64,000 nt of DNA from Streptomyces sp. A2-16 (GTDB lineage: Bacteria > Actinomycetota > Actinomycetes > Streptomycetales > Streptomycetaceae), in contig NZ_CP063808.1 in NCBI RefSeq assembly GCF_018128905.1, positions 4,278,001 through 4,342,000 of the forward strand, read 5' to 3'. A program made the position numbers and the translations under genes. How positions within the stretch are numbered: position 1 is the stretch's first letter; each line of letters begins with the position of its first letter. The notes beneath the pieces are model-generated. The model was not told the origin of the DNA. It ran no database searches and saw nothing but the letters and a program-made list of their open reading frames with translations. This document shows, piece after piece, positions 9,450-17,298 of the stretch.

Positions 9450-9597
9450 GTCAGGACCGCGTCGAGGGCGGGCCGTGAACGCGCGAAGGCAATTGATTGC
9501 GCTGATCAGAGGGGCCTGCGGATCAATCTCGCCTTCCGCAGTCTTGATCCCGTCCCGCCGGAATCCAGGCGGGCCGAGCGACTTGGAGAAGCCCCGC

Positions 9598-10398
9598 ATG
9601 TCCCAGGCAGTGAAGAGCAAGATCAGCAGATCGTCCCGTCTGAGCAAGGCCGTGCTCGTCGCGGGCAGCGTCGTCGCGCTGACCGCCGGCCTGGCCGGCA
9701 GTGCCGACGCCGCCGTCCTGAACCCGCTGCCGTGGAACGCGGACACGTTCCAGCAGAAGTACATGCCGCTGTTCGACTACGACGGGGACGGTTGTTTCCC
9801 CGCCGCCGCGGTCGACGCGAACGGCAACCTCAACGGAGGTCTGAACAACTCCGGATCGATCACCGGGGGGTGCCGTGACAACCACCTCGGCAGAGCCAAC
9901 ACCTACTCCCAGGGGTGGTGCAAGAACGGCTGGTGCGCGTACGTCTACGCGCTCTACTTCGAGAAGGACCAGACCCTCAACGGTGCCGACGCCTTCGGGC
10001 ACCGCCACGACTGGGAGTCGGTGGTGGTCTTCCAGAAGCAGGGCGAGGAGCGCCCCGCGTTCCTGGCCGCCTCCCGGCACGGCGGCTACAGCACCCACCC
10101 GATCAACGAGGTGCCGATGAACGGCAACCGCGTGGAGATCGTTTACCACAAGGACGGCGCGAGCACCCACGCCTTCCGCTTCGCCAAGTGGGGCGAGACC
10201 CCGGAGGCCTGGGGCAACGGCGGCTGGGACGAGCCGGCCCTGGTCACCATGGAGCGGATGGCCGACGCCCCGCGCAACGCCCTGTGGAACTCCCAGTGGG
10301 GCCGGGCCAACTTCCCGCTGACCGGCAACCTCCAGAGCAACATCAACAAGGCCAGGGAGGCCGACTCCAGGGCCGCGAGCGCGATCCCCGCGTTCTGA
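9598..10398 (+). CDS. Secreted NPP1/NLP (necrosis- and ethylene-inducing protein-like) protein
   Basis: The protein has 266 residues with a signal peptide to about residue 39. The NLP hallmark heptapeptide GHRHDWE is intact at 134-140, with the conserved cysteines CFPAAAV, GGCRDN and WCKNGWC. NLPs bind plant sphingolipids and damage eudicot membranes in pathogenic oomycetes, fungi and bacteria. Soil Streptomyces also carry NLP-type genes, so toxicity cannot be assumed. The gene sits alone between two strong hairpins inside the CAZyme cluster. The start is the ATG after TTGGAGAAGCCCCGC. Confidence 0.9.
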   Translation: MSQAVKSKISRSSRLSKAVLVAGSVVALTAGLAGSADAAVLNPLPWNADTFQQKYMPLFDYDGDGCFPAAAVDANGNLNGGLNNSGSITGGCRDNHLGRANTYSQGWCKNGWCAYVYALYFEKDQTLNGADAFGHRHDWESVVVFQKQGEERPAFLAASRHGGYSTHPINEVPMNGNRVEIVYHKDGASTHAFRFAKWGETPEAWGNGGWDEPALVTMERMADAPRNALWNSQWGRANFPLTGNLQSNINKAREADSRAASAIPAF

Positions 10399-10419
10399 CA
10401 CCCGGCCGCACCCCGAGCC

Positions 10420-10457
10420 GCCCCCGGCGGGACATCCCCCCCTGTCCCGCCGGGGGC
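10420..10457. terminator. Bidirectional terminator between convergent NLP and GH-A genes
   Basis: A perfect 15-bp stem (GCCCCCGGCGGGACA at 10420-10434 against 10443-10457) with an 8-nt C-rich loop is followed by TTT. It lies between the stop of the NLP gene (10398) and the stop of the opposing gene (10499), so it can serve both strands. Confidence 0.85.
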
Positions 10458-10498
10458 TTTCGCCCGCTGTTGTCGTGGCTTTGTGGTGCCGAATGCGG

Positions 10499-12349
10499 TC
10501 AGGCCTTGCCGAGCAGGCGCCAGATCTGGTTCTTCTTCGTGGCCAGGGCGCCGGGCGCGTCGCATGTCCATTGGTGGATGAGTGCGCCGGGCGCGGTGGA
10601 GACGGCGCTGACGTCGACGCACTTGCCGCTGTGGACCGCGACCAGTTGGTAGTCCTTGCTGTTGCCGAGCGCGCTGACAGGGCTGAGGGTGAACATCTGG
10701 TTCGTGCCGCCGCCGCAGGTCCACTGGATGACGGCGGCGCCGTCGGCCGTGGAAGCGCCCGAGACGTCCAGGCACTTGCCACTGTGCTCGTTGACGATGG
10801 TGTAGGTGTTCGCCCGGCCGGCGACCGGCTTGAAGTCGAGCATCTGCTGGTAGCCGCCCTCGCAGTAGTACTGCTGGTACTGCGTGCCGTCGGCGGTGCT
10901 GAGATTGGTGTCGTCAAGGCACTGACCGCTGTGCTGAACGACCGCAACCGTGGACACGGTCGTGTTGGACGGTGGCAGCAGCGTCACGGTGTAGCCGTCG
11001 GCGGCGTCCGTCCACGGCACGCTCACCGAAGCCGAGTTGTTGCTGACCGTCAGGGTCTGGTCGGACACCGTCACCGGACCTGTCACCGCGCCGCCGCCGT
11101 TGTTCGGTATGCGCTGGACTGTCGCGCGCACCCGGCCGTTCTCCACGACCGAGGTGGTGTCGAGACGGTTGAGGTTGACGGTGACGTTCCCGGTGTTTCC
11201 GTTGCTGCCCAGCAGGATCTTCGCGTTGCGCGCGGAGTTGTCCTTGGTTGCCAGCCCGTCGGTGTTCGTACCGGGCGTGAGGTTCACGATGTTCCCGCTC
11301 TGGGAGCCGTAGTAGCGGTACAGGAACCACTCGCCGAGCGGCAGATACTGGCTGCCGGTCTTGGTGAGCAGATTCGCCTCGAAGTCGTGCAGGTTGGCCC
11401 CCCACGCCCAGTTGGCGCGCAGGCCGTCCGCTCCGGCCCGCTCCAGACGGGAGATGTACCAGCCGCCGCGACCGGGGTTCTGCTCGCTGCTGGCGCCGTA
11501 CTCGTTGACCTGGAAGGGGCGGCTCGTCGTCATCGACCGCGCCGACAGCAGGGTCTTGAGGGAGTTGCTGTGGGCGACCGGGTCGCCGGGGAGGTCGTGC
11601 CAGCTGTAGATGTTCGGCTCGACGTTGTTCGCCTTCACGTAGTCGAGGTACGTGGTCCACCAGCCGTTGTCCACGTTGGGATGGCCGCAGGTGCTCGCGC
11701 CGACGACGACGGCACCGGGGATGGCGGCCCGGATCTTCTGGTAGGCGCGCTTCCACATCTCCAGGTACTGGGGCATGCCGGAATTCCAGAACCCGGGACA
11801 GTCGGGCTCGTTCCAGATGTCCCACTCGATGTCGGTCATGCCGGCTGCCTTCACGTCGGAGAGCAGGCGGTCGTAGAAGGCGTCGAAGCTGGACCAGTTG
11901 CCGTTGTCGCCGGGGAAGGTGGGGCTGGTGGTGCCGTCGGCGCCCCACAGGTCGTGCGGCAGGATGACGAAGGTTCCGCCCAGCGCCTTGGTGCGCTTGT
12001 ACTGAGCCAGGGTGGAGTTCCACCGGCGGTCGTACTTGCCGGCGACCCAGCCTCCCGGGCTGTCCAGCTGGGCGCCGCCGGCCCGCTCCAGCTTCCACTT
12101 GATGTCCTTGTAGAAGTGGTCCTGGGGGAGTGAGCCGTCCTCGGTCATCCCGTAGAGGGTGCCGGAGGCGTGGTAAGTGGGGGCGCCCCCGGCCACGGAG
12201 AAGTCGACGGCGACCGAGGTGTCGGCAGCGCGTGACGAGACGGCGGGCATCAGGGTGGCGGCCAGGGTGGCCAGGAGGACGGCGGCGGAGGAGAGGGCTC
12301 GGCGTCTGGTACGGGGTGTGCGCCTGGTCGGTGCGGAGAGCGACGTCAT
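10499..12349 (-). CDS. Secreted clan GH-A glycoside hydrolase (GH39/GH30-like) with CBM13
   Basis: The protein has 616 residues with an Arg-rich signal peptide (1-42). The (beta/alpha)8 domain has DIWNEPD with Glu181 as acid/base and VNEYG with Glu283 as nucleophile. The 102-residue spacing is typical of clan GH-A. The closest visual match is the GH39 type, but the exact family is uncertain. A beta-sandwich and a CBM13 (about 485-616) follow. The start (ATG at 12349) was chosen because it begins the signal peptide; the frame stays open upstream to 12697 without coding character. The gene has its own promoter and operator sites at 12525-12684. Confidence 0.85.
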   Translation of the reverse strand: MTSLSAPTRRTPRTRRRALSSAAVLLATLAATLMPAVSSRAADTSVAVDFSVAGGAPTYHASGTLYGMTEDGSLPQDHFYKDIKWKLERAGGAQLDSPGGWVAGKYDRRWNSTLAQYKRTKALGGTFVILPHDLWGADGTTSPTFPGDNGNWSSFDAFYDRLLSDVKAAGMTDIEWDIWNEPDCPGFWNSGMPQYLEMWKRAYQKIRAAIPGAVVVGASTCGHPNVDNGWWTTYLDYVKANNVEPNIYSWHDLPGDPVAHSNSLKTLLSARSMTTSRPFQVNEYGASSEQNPGRGGWYISRLERAGADGLRANWAWGANLHDFEANLLTKTGSQYLPLGEWFLYRYYGSQSGNIVNLTPGTNTDGLATKDNSARNAKILLGSNGNTGNVTVNLNRLDTTSVVENGRVRATVQRIPNNGGGAVTGPVTVSDQTLTVSNNSASVSVPWTDAADGYTVTLLPPSNTTVSTVAVVQHSGQCLDDTNLSTADGTQYQQYYCEGGYQQMLDFKPVAGRANTYTIVNEHSGKCLDVSGASTADGAAVIQWTCGGGTNQMFTLSPVSALGNSKDYQLVAVHSGKCVDVSAVSTAPGALIHQWTCDAPGALATKKNQIWRLLGKA

Positions 12350-12524
12350 CGTGCGACTCCTAACAGGGTGAGGGGAAACCCGTGGGGGAGGGGACTGAAC
12401 GGCGGCGGAGCAGGCGGAGGTTTCTGGCGCAGGTGTCTCGTCGGATCGGCGCAGGTGCCCTGTGGGGGATCGCGGGTCTTCGGCTCGTCGGGCCTGGGGG
12501 TCAGTCGCTCGCCTTGTGGAGCTG

Positions 12525-12646
12525 TCGAACCGATTCGATTCTTTGCAGAGAGAGGGGGGCAGGCGCCGGTTCGTCAGTCGAGTTGACGAGCCAGGATGGA
12601 CTTCGTTGGTGGAACCGTTCGTCTTCTCGGTCGTCGAACCGGTTCG
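12525..12646 (-). promoter_or_regulatory. Operator array GAACCGRTTC upstream of the GH-A hydrolase gene
   Basis: Two palindromes of one type are present: CGAACCGGTTCG at 12635-12646 (12 bp, perfect) and TCGAACCGATTCGA at 12525-12538 (two central mismatches). A third, shorter GAACCGTTC lies at 12612-12620. The shape is that of LacI-family operators. The proximal site covers the expected transcription start and the distal one lies in the leader, consistent with sugar-inducible repression. Confidence 0.65.
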
Positions 12647-12655
12647 CGTGAAGTG

Positions 12656-12684
12656 AAGGTAGGAGTCGCCCGGTTCACTGTCAA
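12656..12684 (-). promoter_or_regulatory. Sigma-HrdB-type promoter for the GH-A hydrolase gene
   Basis: On the minus strand, TTGACA (12684-12679) is followed by a 17-nt spacer and TACCTT (12661-12656). The predicted start near 12649 leaves a roughly 300-nt leader carrying the operators. Confidence 0.7.
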
Positions 12685-13244
12685 CGCCTTGCACCAAATT
12701 TCCCGTGACAGGCCGGAAACGTCAGTGTGCGGGGGTCGATGCCTGGGACAGGGCGCGGAGTTGGCTCTCGGGGGCGGCGGTCGGCCTGGAGGGCCTGCGG
12801 CGCAAACCGGCCCGACGAGCCCTACCGCCTCGCGCGCTCGCGGCTGCGGTAGCACGTGCGGGCTCCGAGCAGGCTGTCATCGGAGCGTCTTCGGCTCTCT
12901 CGCCGCAGTCCATCGGCATGGACGTGGGGGCAGTCGCCCCGGCATCGGATGGCCGGTCACCGGCTCCATCCGGATCCGGCCGAGTTCCGGCCCGCCGAGC
13001 CTGGACCGGCGAAGCCGCCATCGTGCCAGTCGGCAGTCGCGCTGAGATCATGATGGCGAACTGAGATCAAGGTGTCCTACGGCCTCGACCCAGCGGTGGG
13101 GCCTGGCGGCCATCGACCTCAAGTGGGGGAAGCGGCACCGCCGTTGCTCGGGCGGAACACACGACCAGCCGACGCAGGGCCAGTCCGCCGTGCACCAGGC
13201 GAACTGCTGCGCCGGCATCGTGAGTCGACGTTTGTCTCCTGACT
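12685..13244. other. Intergenic stretch with no recognisable gene
   Basis: This part of the gap between the two minus-strand hydrolase genes has open frames on both strands, but they are Arg/Pro/Ala-rich and lack domain motifs, ribosome sites or plausible starts. Nothing else was recognised. Confidence 0.5.
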
Positions 13245-13277
13245 CGGGCGGGCTCGGCCTTCCACCGAGCCCGCCCG
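13245..13277 (-). terminator. Terminator after the GH62 gene
   Basis: A 13-bp perfect stem CGGGCGGGCTCGG (13245-13257) pairs with 13265-13277 around a 7-nt loop. It begins 27 bases beyond the GH62 stop codon on the minus strand. Confidence 0.75.
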
Positions 13278-13303
13278 GGCCGCGGTCGTACGGGAGTCGG
13301 CCG

Positions 13304-14770
13304 TCAGCGCTGCAGCGTCAGCAGACCCGGACGGTAGGGCAGGAGGCCGTAGTCGCCTCCGGAGTTGGGGCTGCGGCCCTGGTAGAGCAGCTGCAGATTG
13401 CAGGGATCGACGGTCATGGTCTGGTCGGCGCTGGTGCGGATCAGTTCGCCGTGGCTGATGTCGTTGGTCCAGGTGGCGCCGCTGTTGGCCTTGCCGGCGA
13501 AGGGGTTGCTCTCGGTCGCGGCCTGGGGTGTCCACGAGCCGTTGAGGCTGGTGGCCGTGAACGAGCGGAAGTAGCGGCCCTGAGAACCGATCGCCTCGAC
13601 GATCATGAGGTAGCGGTTCTGACCCTGCAGCTTGTAGACCTGCGGGGCTTCGAACAGGTTGTTCGTCGTATCGCTCATGACCACTGTGGAGGTCGCGCCG
13701 AAGCTGCCGGGGAAGTTCCCGATCGGCATGCTGGCGCGGTAGATCTTGCCGTTGTCACCGGCGAAGAACAGGTACATGTTCGTCCCGTCACCGATGACGG
13801 TCTGGTCGATGGGGCCCGTGCCGGATCCGGAGATGCTGCCGGAGAAGAGCACCTGAGGCGATGACCAGCCGTTCGGGTTGGTGGGGTCGCTCGACGTGCG
13901 GTAGGAGAACGCGGTCCCGCCCCACTGGTAGGCGAGCACCCAGATGTTCTTCGGTGCGAAGTAGAAGAGCGTGGGCGCGACCGTGGACGACGACATCGTG
14001 TTCTGGCTGGCCGAGCCCATCTCCGACCAGTTGGTGAACAGGCCGAAGTTCATCGAACCCCAACGCGTCCCCGTGTCGTGGGTCGTCGCATAGACGAGTT
14101 GCCTGCCGTTGTACGGGACGACGGTGAAGTCCTTGAGCGAGACCCACCCGGACTTGGGCTGCGCCAGCGCGCCCGTGGAGGTCCAGCGGTAGGTCGAGGG
14201 AAGATCACACGCCCCGGGGGTGTCGCTGCCCGCCTTGACGAGCTGCCACTGCTGGTTGGTGCCGCCCCAGTCGTCGTACTGGACGATGTTCGCGTTGTCG
14301 GCGGTGGAGGCACCCTGCACTTCGAGCGCCTTGTTGCTGTGCCGCGAGATGAGCCTCACGTAGCCGTCCGAGCTGTCGGCCAGCCGCCATTGCTGGTTGG
14401 TGGCGTTGAGGTCGGCCCACTGCACGATGGAGCCGCCGTTCGCGGTGGACCAGTTGTAGAGGTCCAGCACCTTGCCCGAGTGGCGGGACTTGAGGCGGTA
14501 GTAGCCGCCCCCGGAGTCGACGAACTGCCACTGCTGCTGGTTCTGGTCGTTCCTGGCCCACTGGGTGATGCGGGCGCCGTCGTTGGTGGCCATGTTGTAG
14601 ACGTCGAGGGCTTTGCCGCTGTTGCGGTTGACCAGCACATACGACGCGTTGGGGTCCACTGTCGCCGCGCTGGCGGGCTGAGCGCCGAGGAAGGCTGCCA
14701 CGAGGAGCAGCGGCGAAAGGACGGCGAGCAGGCGTCTGATCGGCACCGTGGACGGGTGGCGTAACCACAT
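13304..14770 (-). CDS. Secreted GH62 alpha-L-arabinofuranosidase with N-terminal CBM13
   Basis: The protein has 488 residues: a signal peptide (1-35), a CBM13 (about 40-180, with three QQWQF/NQQWRL/NQQWQL repeats), and a five-bladed beta-propeller GH62 domain (188-488). Catalytic residues align with characterised Streptomyces GH62 enzymes: Asp214 in SLKDF (base), Asp322 in GPIDQT, Glu374 in NLFEAPQV (acid). The Asp-Glu spacing of 160 matches the family. It should remove arabinose from xylan backbones and so help the neighbouring GH10 xylanase. GGAGG lies 8 nt before the ATG. It is transcribed divergently from xlnA and shares an operator sequence with it. Confidence 0.92.
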   Translation of the reverse strand: MWLRHPSTVPIRRLLAVLSPLLLVAAFLGAQPASAATVDPNASYVLVNRNSGKALDVYNMATNDGARITQWARNDQNQQQWQFVDSGGGYYRLKSRHSGKVLDLYNWSTANGGSIVQWADLNATNQQWRLADSSDGYVRLISRHSNKALEVQGASTADNANIVQYDDWGGTNQQWQLVKAGSDTPGACDLPSTYRWTSTGALAQPKSGWVSLKDFTVVPYNGRQLVYATTHDTGTRWGSMNFGLFTNWSEMGSASQNTMSSSTVAPTLFYFAPKNIWVLAYQWGGTAFSYRTSSDPTNPNGWSSPQVLFSGSISGSGTGPIDQTVIGDGTNMYLFFAGDNGKIYRASMPIGNFPGSFGATSTVVMSDTTNNLFEAPQVYKLQGQNRYLMIVEAIGSQGRYFRSFTATSLNGSWTPQAATESNPFAGKANSGATWTNDISHGELIRTSADQTMTVDPCNLQLLYQGRSPNSGGDYGLLPYRPGLLTLQR

Positions 14771-14846
14771 CTGAGGGCCTCCTTGGGGACGGGGCGAGGT
14801 GGCGTCGGCGAATGATGGAGCGGGCGTACCGGGAACGAGGATCGAT

Positions 14847-14857
14847 CGAAACATTCG
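14847..14857. promoter_or_regulatory. Operator CGAAACATTCG in the GH62 leader
   Basis: An inverted repeat CGAA-N3-TTCG lies about 20-30 nt downstream of the predicted GH62 start. The same 11-mer occurs in the opposite orientation at 15078-15088 before xlnA, so one regulator probably controls both genes. The CGAAA half-site resembles BxlR-type xylan-utilisation operators described in streptomycetes. Confidence 0.6.
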
Positions 14858-14884
14858 GGAACTCCCCGGATGCTTCGATGCCAC

Positions 14885-14913
14885 AAGCTAGAAATGTGAT
14901 GTCCCGCGGTCAA
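14885..14913 (-). promoter_or_regulatory. Promoter of the GH62 gene
   Basis: On the minus strand, TTGACC (14913-14908) is followed by 17 nt and TAGCTT (14890-14885), close to the vegetative consensus. Transcription would start near 14878, giving a leader of about 108 nt that contains the operator at 14847-14857. Confidence 0.7.
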
Positions 14914-15076
14914 GGTCTCTCACTGTTCTGTCTGCAAACAGTTGCTCCCCCTGGGGCGTGGCCGAGTGGTGCACCGATCGCGGGCAGTTGAGAAAGGTGC
15001 ACGTGGGCGCACTTTCCCTGGTCGAGGCTCAGGCTCAGAGGTGTCCGTCTGCAGTGGTGCCGGAGGCTGCACATCA

Positions 15077-15108
15077 TCGAATGTTTCGAACAGGAAAGTG
15101 AAACTTTC
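15077..15108 (+). promoter_or_regulatory. Two operator-like inverted repeats upstream of xlnA
   Basis: TCGAATGTTTCGA (15077-15089) contains the 11-mer shared with the GH62 leader. GAAAGT-GAA-ACTTTC (15094-15108) is a 6-bp inverted repeat of the GAAA/TTTC type reported upstream of Streptomyces xylanase genes. Two more CGAAA half-sites occur on the complementary strand at about 15176-15189. Confidence 0.6.
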
Positions 15109-15121
15109 TCTGCGGGATGTA

Positions 15122-15151
15122 TTGACGATCCACCGTCAACGCGTCAATCAT
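15122..15151 (+). promoter_or_regulatory. Candidate xlnA promoter
   Basis: TTGACG (15122-15127) is followed after 18 nt by AATCAT (15146-15151). The -10 is imperfect. The site lies just downstream of the operators and about 190 nt before the start codon. Confidence 0.35.
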
Positions 15152-15343
15152 CCCTTCTCCGAGGGGCGACCAAGTTTCGAGATTTCGAACCGCATTGGCC
15201 ATACGCACCCCGTGCCGCACGCCGGAACCAGGCGCCACCGCACAGGGTGCCCGCGCACCACAGCACCACGGCACCTGCGCCACGGCCGGCGCTCTTCCCC
15301 TGCGCTCCCGTCATTCCGTGATGTCCACTTTGGAGGCACAGTC

Positions 15344-16777
15344 ATGGGTTTGTACGCCCGTCCCGGACCCGTAGTCCACCGAAGGAGCCGCAGTCTGCTT
15401 CTCGCGCTGCTCATCGGCGTCCTCAGCACGGTCGCCGCACTGGTTTCGCCGCCTGCCGCGCACGCTGCCGAAAGCACGCTGGGCGCCGCGGCGGCGCAGA
15501 GCGGCCGCTACTTCGGCACCGCCATCGCCTCAGGCAGGCTCGGCGACTCCGCCTACACATCGATCGCGGCACGTGAGTTCAACTCGGTGACGGCCGAGAA
15601 CGAGATGAAGATCGACGCCACCGAACCGCAGCGGGGACAGTTCAACTTCACCGCCGGCGACCGCGTCTACAACTGGGCCGTGCAGAACGGCAAGCAGGTC
15701 CGCGGACACACCCTGGCCTGGCACTCCCAGCAGCCCGGCTGGATGCAGAGCCTCAGCGGCAGCACCCTGCGCCAGGCGATGATCGACCACATCAACGGCG
15801 TGATGAACCACTACAAGGGCAAGATCGCCCAGTGGGACGTCGTGAACGAGGCCTTCGCCGACGGCAGTTCGGGCGGTCGGCGCGACTCCAACCTGCAGCG
15901 CACCGGCAATGACTGGATCGAGGTCGCCTTCCGCACCGCGCGCGCCGCCGACCCGGCCGCCAAGCTCTGCTACAACGACTACAACATCGAGAACTGGACC
16001 TGGGCCAAGACCCAGGGCGTGTACGCCATGGTCCGGGACTTCAAGCAGCGCGGCGTGCCGATCGACTGCGTCGGCTTCCAGTCGCACTTCAACAACGACA
16101 GCCCGTACAACAGCAACTTCCGCACCACCCTCCAGAGCTTCGCCGCCCTCGGCGTCGACGTGGCCATCACCGAACTGGACATCCAGGGCGCCTCCGCCGC
16201 GACCTACGCCAACGTGACCAACGACTGCCTGGCCGTCTCGCGCTGCCTCGGCATCACCGTCTGGGGTGTGCGCGACACCGACTCCTGGCGATCGGAGCAG
16301 ACACCGCTGCTGTTCAACGGCAACGGCAGCAAGAAGCCTGCCTACACCTCCGTACTCAACGCACTCAACGGCGGCACCTCCACGCCGCCCCCGTCGGACG
16401 GCGGAACGATCAAGGGTGTCGGTTCGGGCCGCTGCCTCGACGTCCCCAACTCCAGCACTACCGACGGCACTCAGCTCCAGCTGTGGGACTGCCACAGCGG
16501 CACCAACCAGCAGTGGACGTACACCGCCGCCGGTGAGCTCAGGGTCTACGGCAACAAGTGCCTGGACGCCGCCGGCACCGGCAACGGCACCAAGGTCCAG
16601 ATCTACAGCTGCTGGGGCGGCGACAACCAGAAATGGCGCCTGAACTCCGACGGAACCGTCGTCGGCGTCCAGTCCGGCCTCTGCCTCGACGCCGCCTCGG
16701 CCGGGACCGCCAACGGCACGCTGGTCCAGTTGTACGCCTGCTCGAGCGGCAGCAACCAGCGCTGGACCCGGGCCTGA
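15344..16777 (+). CDS. xlnA: Secreted GH10 endo-1,4-beta-xylanase with C-terminal CBM13
   Basis: The protein has 477 residues, the same length as the S. lividans XlnA precursor. The signal peptide ends at Ala41/42. The GH10 barrel (about 43-345) has WDVVNEAF with Glu169 (acid/base) and ITELDIQ with Glu277 (nucleophile). Subtracting 41 gives Glu128 and Glu236, the catalytic numbers of mature XlnA. A Gly/Pro/Ser linker joins a three-repeat CBM13 (about 355-477; CLDVPNS, CLDAAGT, CLDAASA) that binds xylan. It is the backbone-cutting enzyme of the cluster. The ATG follows TTGGAGGCACAGTC; the frame is open upstream, but the signal peptide fixes this start. Confidence 0.97.
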   Translation: MGLYARPGPVVHRRSRSLLLALLIGVLSTVAALVSPPAAHAAESTLGAAAAQSGRYFGTAIASGRLGDSAYTSIAAREFNSVTAENEMKIDATEPQRGQFNFTAGDRVYNWAVQNGKQVRGHTLAWHSQQPGWMQSLSGSTLRQAMIDHINGVMNHYKGKIAQWDVVNEAFADGSSGGRRDSNLQRTGNDWIEVAFRTARAADPAAKLCYNDYNIENWTWAKTQGVYAMVRDFKQRGVPIDCVGFQSHFNNDSPYNSNFRTTLQSFAALGVDVAITELDIQGASAATYANVTNDCLAVSRCLGITVWGVRDTDSWRSEQTPLLFNGNGSKKPAYTSVLNALNGGTSTPPPSDGGTIKGVGSGRCLDVPNSSTTDGTQLQLWDCHSGTNQQWTYTAAGELRVYGNKCLDAAGTGNGTKVQIYSCWGGDNQKWRLNSDGTVVGVQSGLCLDAASAGTANGTLVQLYACSSGSNQRWTRA

Positions 16778-16793
16778 TGCATGGAACGTGAAC

Positions 16794-16824
16794 CCGGGTC
16801 GCCGTCGTGATGGCGGCGACCCGG
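16794..16824 (+). terminator. Terminator after xlnA
   Basis: CCGGGTCGCCG (16794-16804) pairs perfectly with 16814-16824 around a 9-nt loop, 17 bases past the stop codon. Confidence 0.75.
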
Positions 16825-17298
16825 AGGACGGGACCGCCTGCCCCAGTGGGGCCCCGGGTGTTCAGATCCAGGGGAGGAGCGTGTCCGGATCAAGGCGGGA
16901 GCTTGTCTGGATCAGGCGGGAGCCGGGCGGATTCATGGGATCTATGCTGTTGGCCTGAACCAGCGAGTGCTCGCCCGCCCCCTCGGGTGCGGGCTTTGAA
17001 GCTGCCGACGAGCCGGGGCAGGGTGATCGAGGGTGGGTGGCGCACGAGCAGGGGACGTGGTCGTGTGGTCGCCCGGCTGCCGCGCAAGGCTCATGATGGC
17101 GCGCTTATCACTCCTACCTTTCAGGAGATTCAGTGCGATCCACTGTCCGTCAGAGAGTTCTTTGACGGCCCGCACCGAGGCGGGTCCGGTTGCGGAAGCT
17201 TCGGCAGCCGAGGTCACCGTTTCCTCTCCTCGGCGGCGGGACCGCCGAGTTCGGCGCATTGGCCGCAGTGATGCCTCCGCACCCCACAAGGAGTCCGC
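16825..17298. other. Gap between xlnA and the alpha/beta-hydrolase gene
   Basis: No gene, RNA or clear promoter was recognised in these roughly 470 bases. The sequence GTGTCCGGATCAAGGCGGGAG near 16880 is echoed by TTGTCTGGATCAGGCGGGAG near 16903, a short imperfect direct repeat of unknown meaning. Confidence 0.4.

Noticed and set aside
10475..12133. Plus-strand open frame of about 550 codons opposite the GH-A hydrolase
   Set aside because: Composition is Val/Gly/Arg-rich without motifs, and the minus strand encodes a complete enzyme with catalytic residues and a promoter.
12596..13064. Several 60-150 codon frames in the gap before the GH62 gene
   Set aside because: No recognised motif, no ribosome site, Arg/Pro-rich on all frames; one overlaps the mapped promoter of the GH-A gene.
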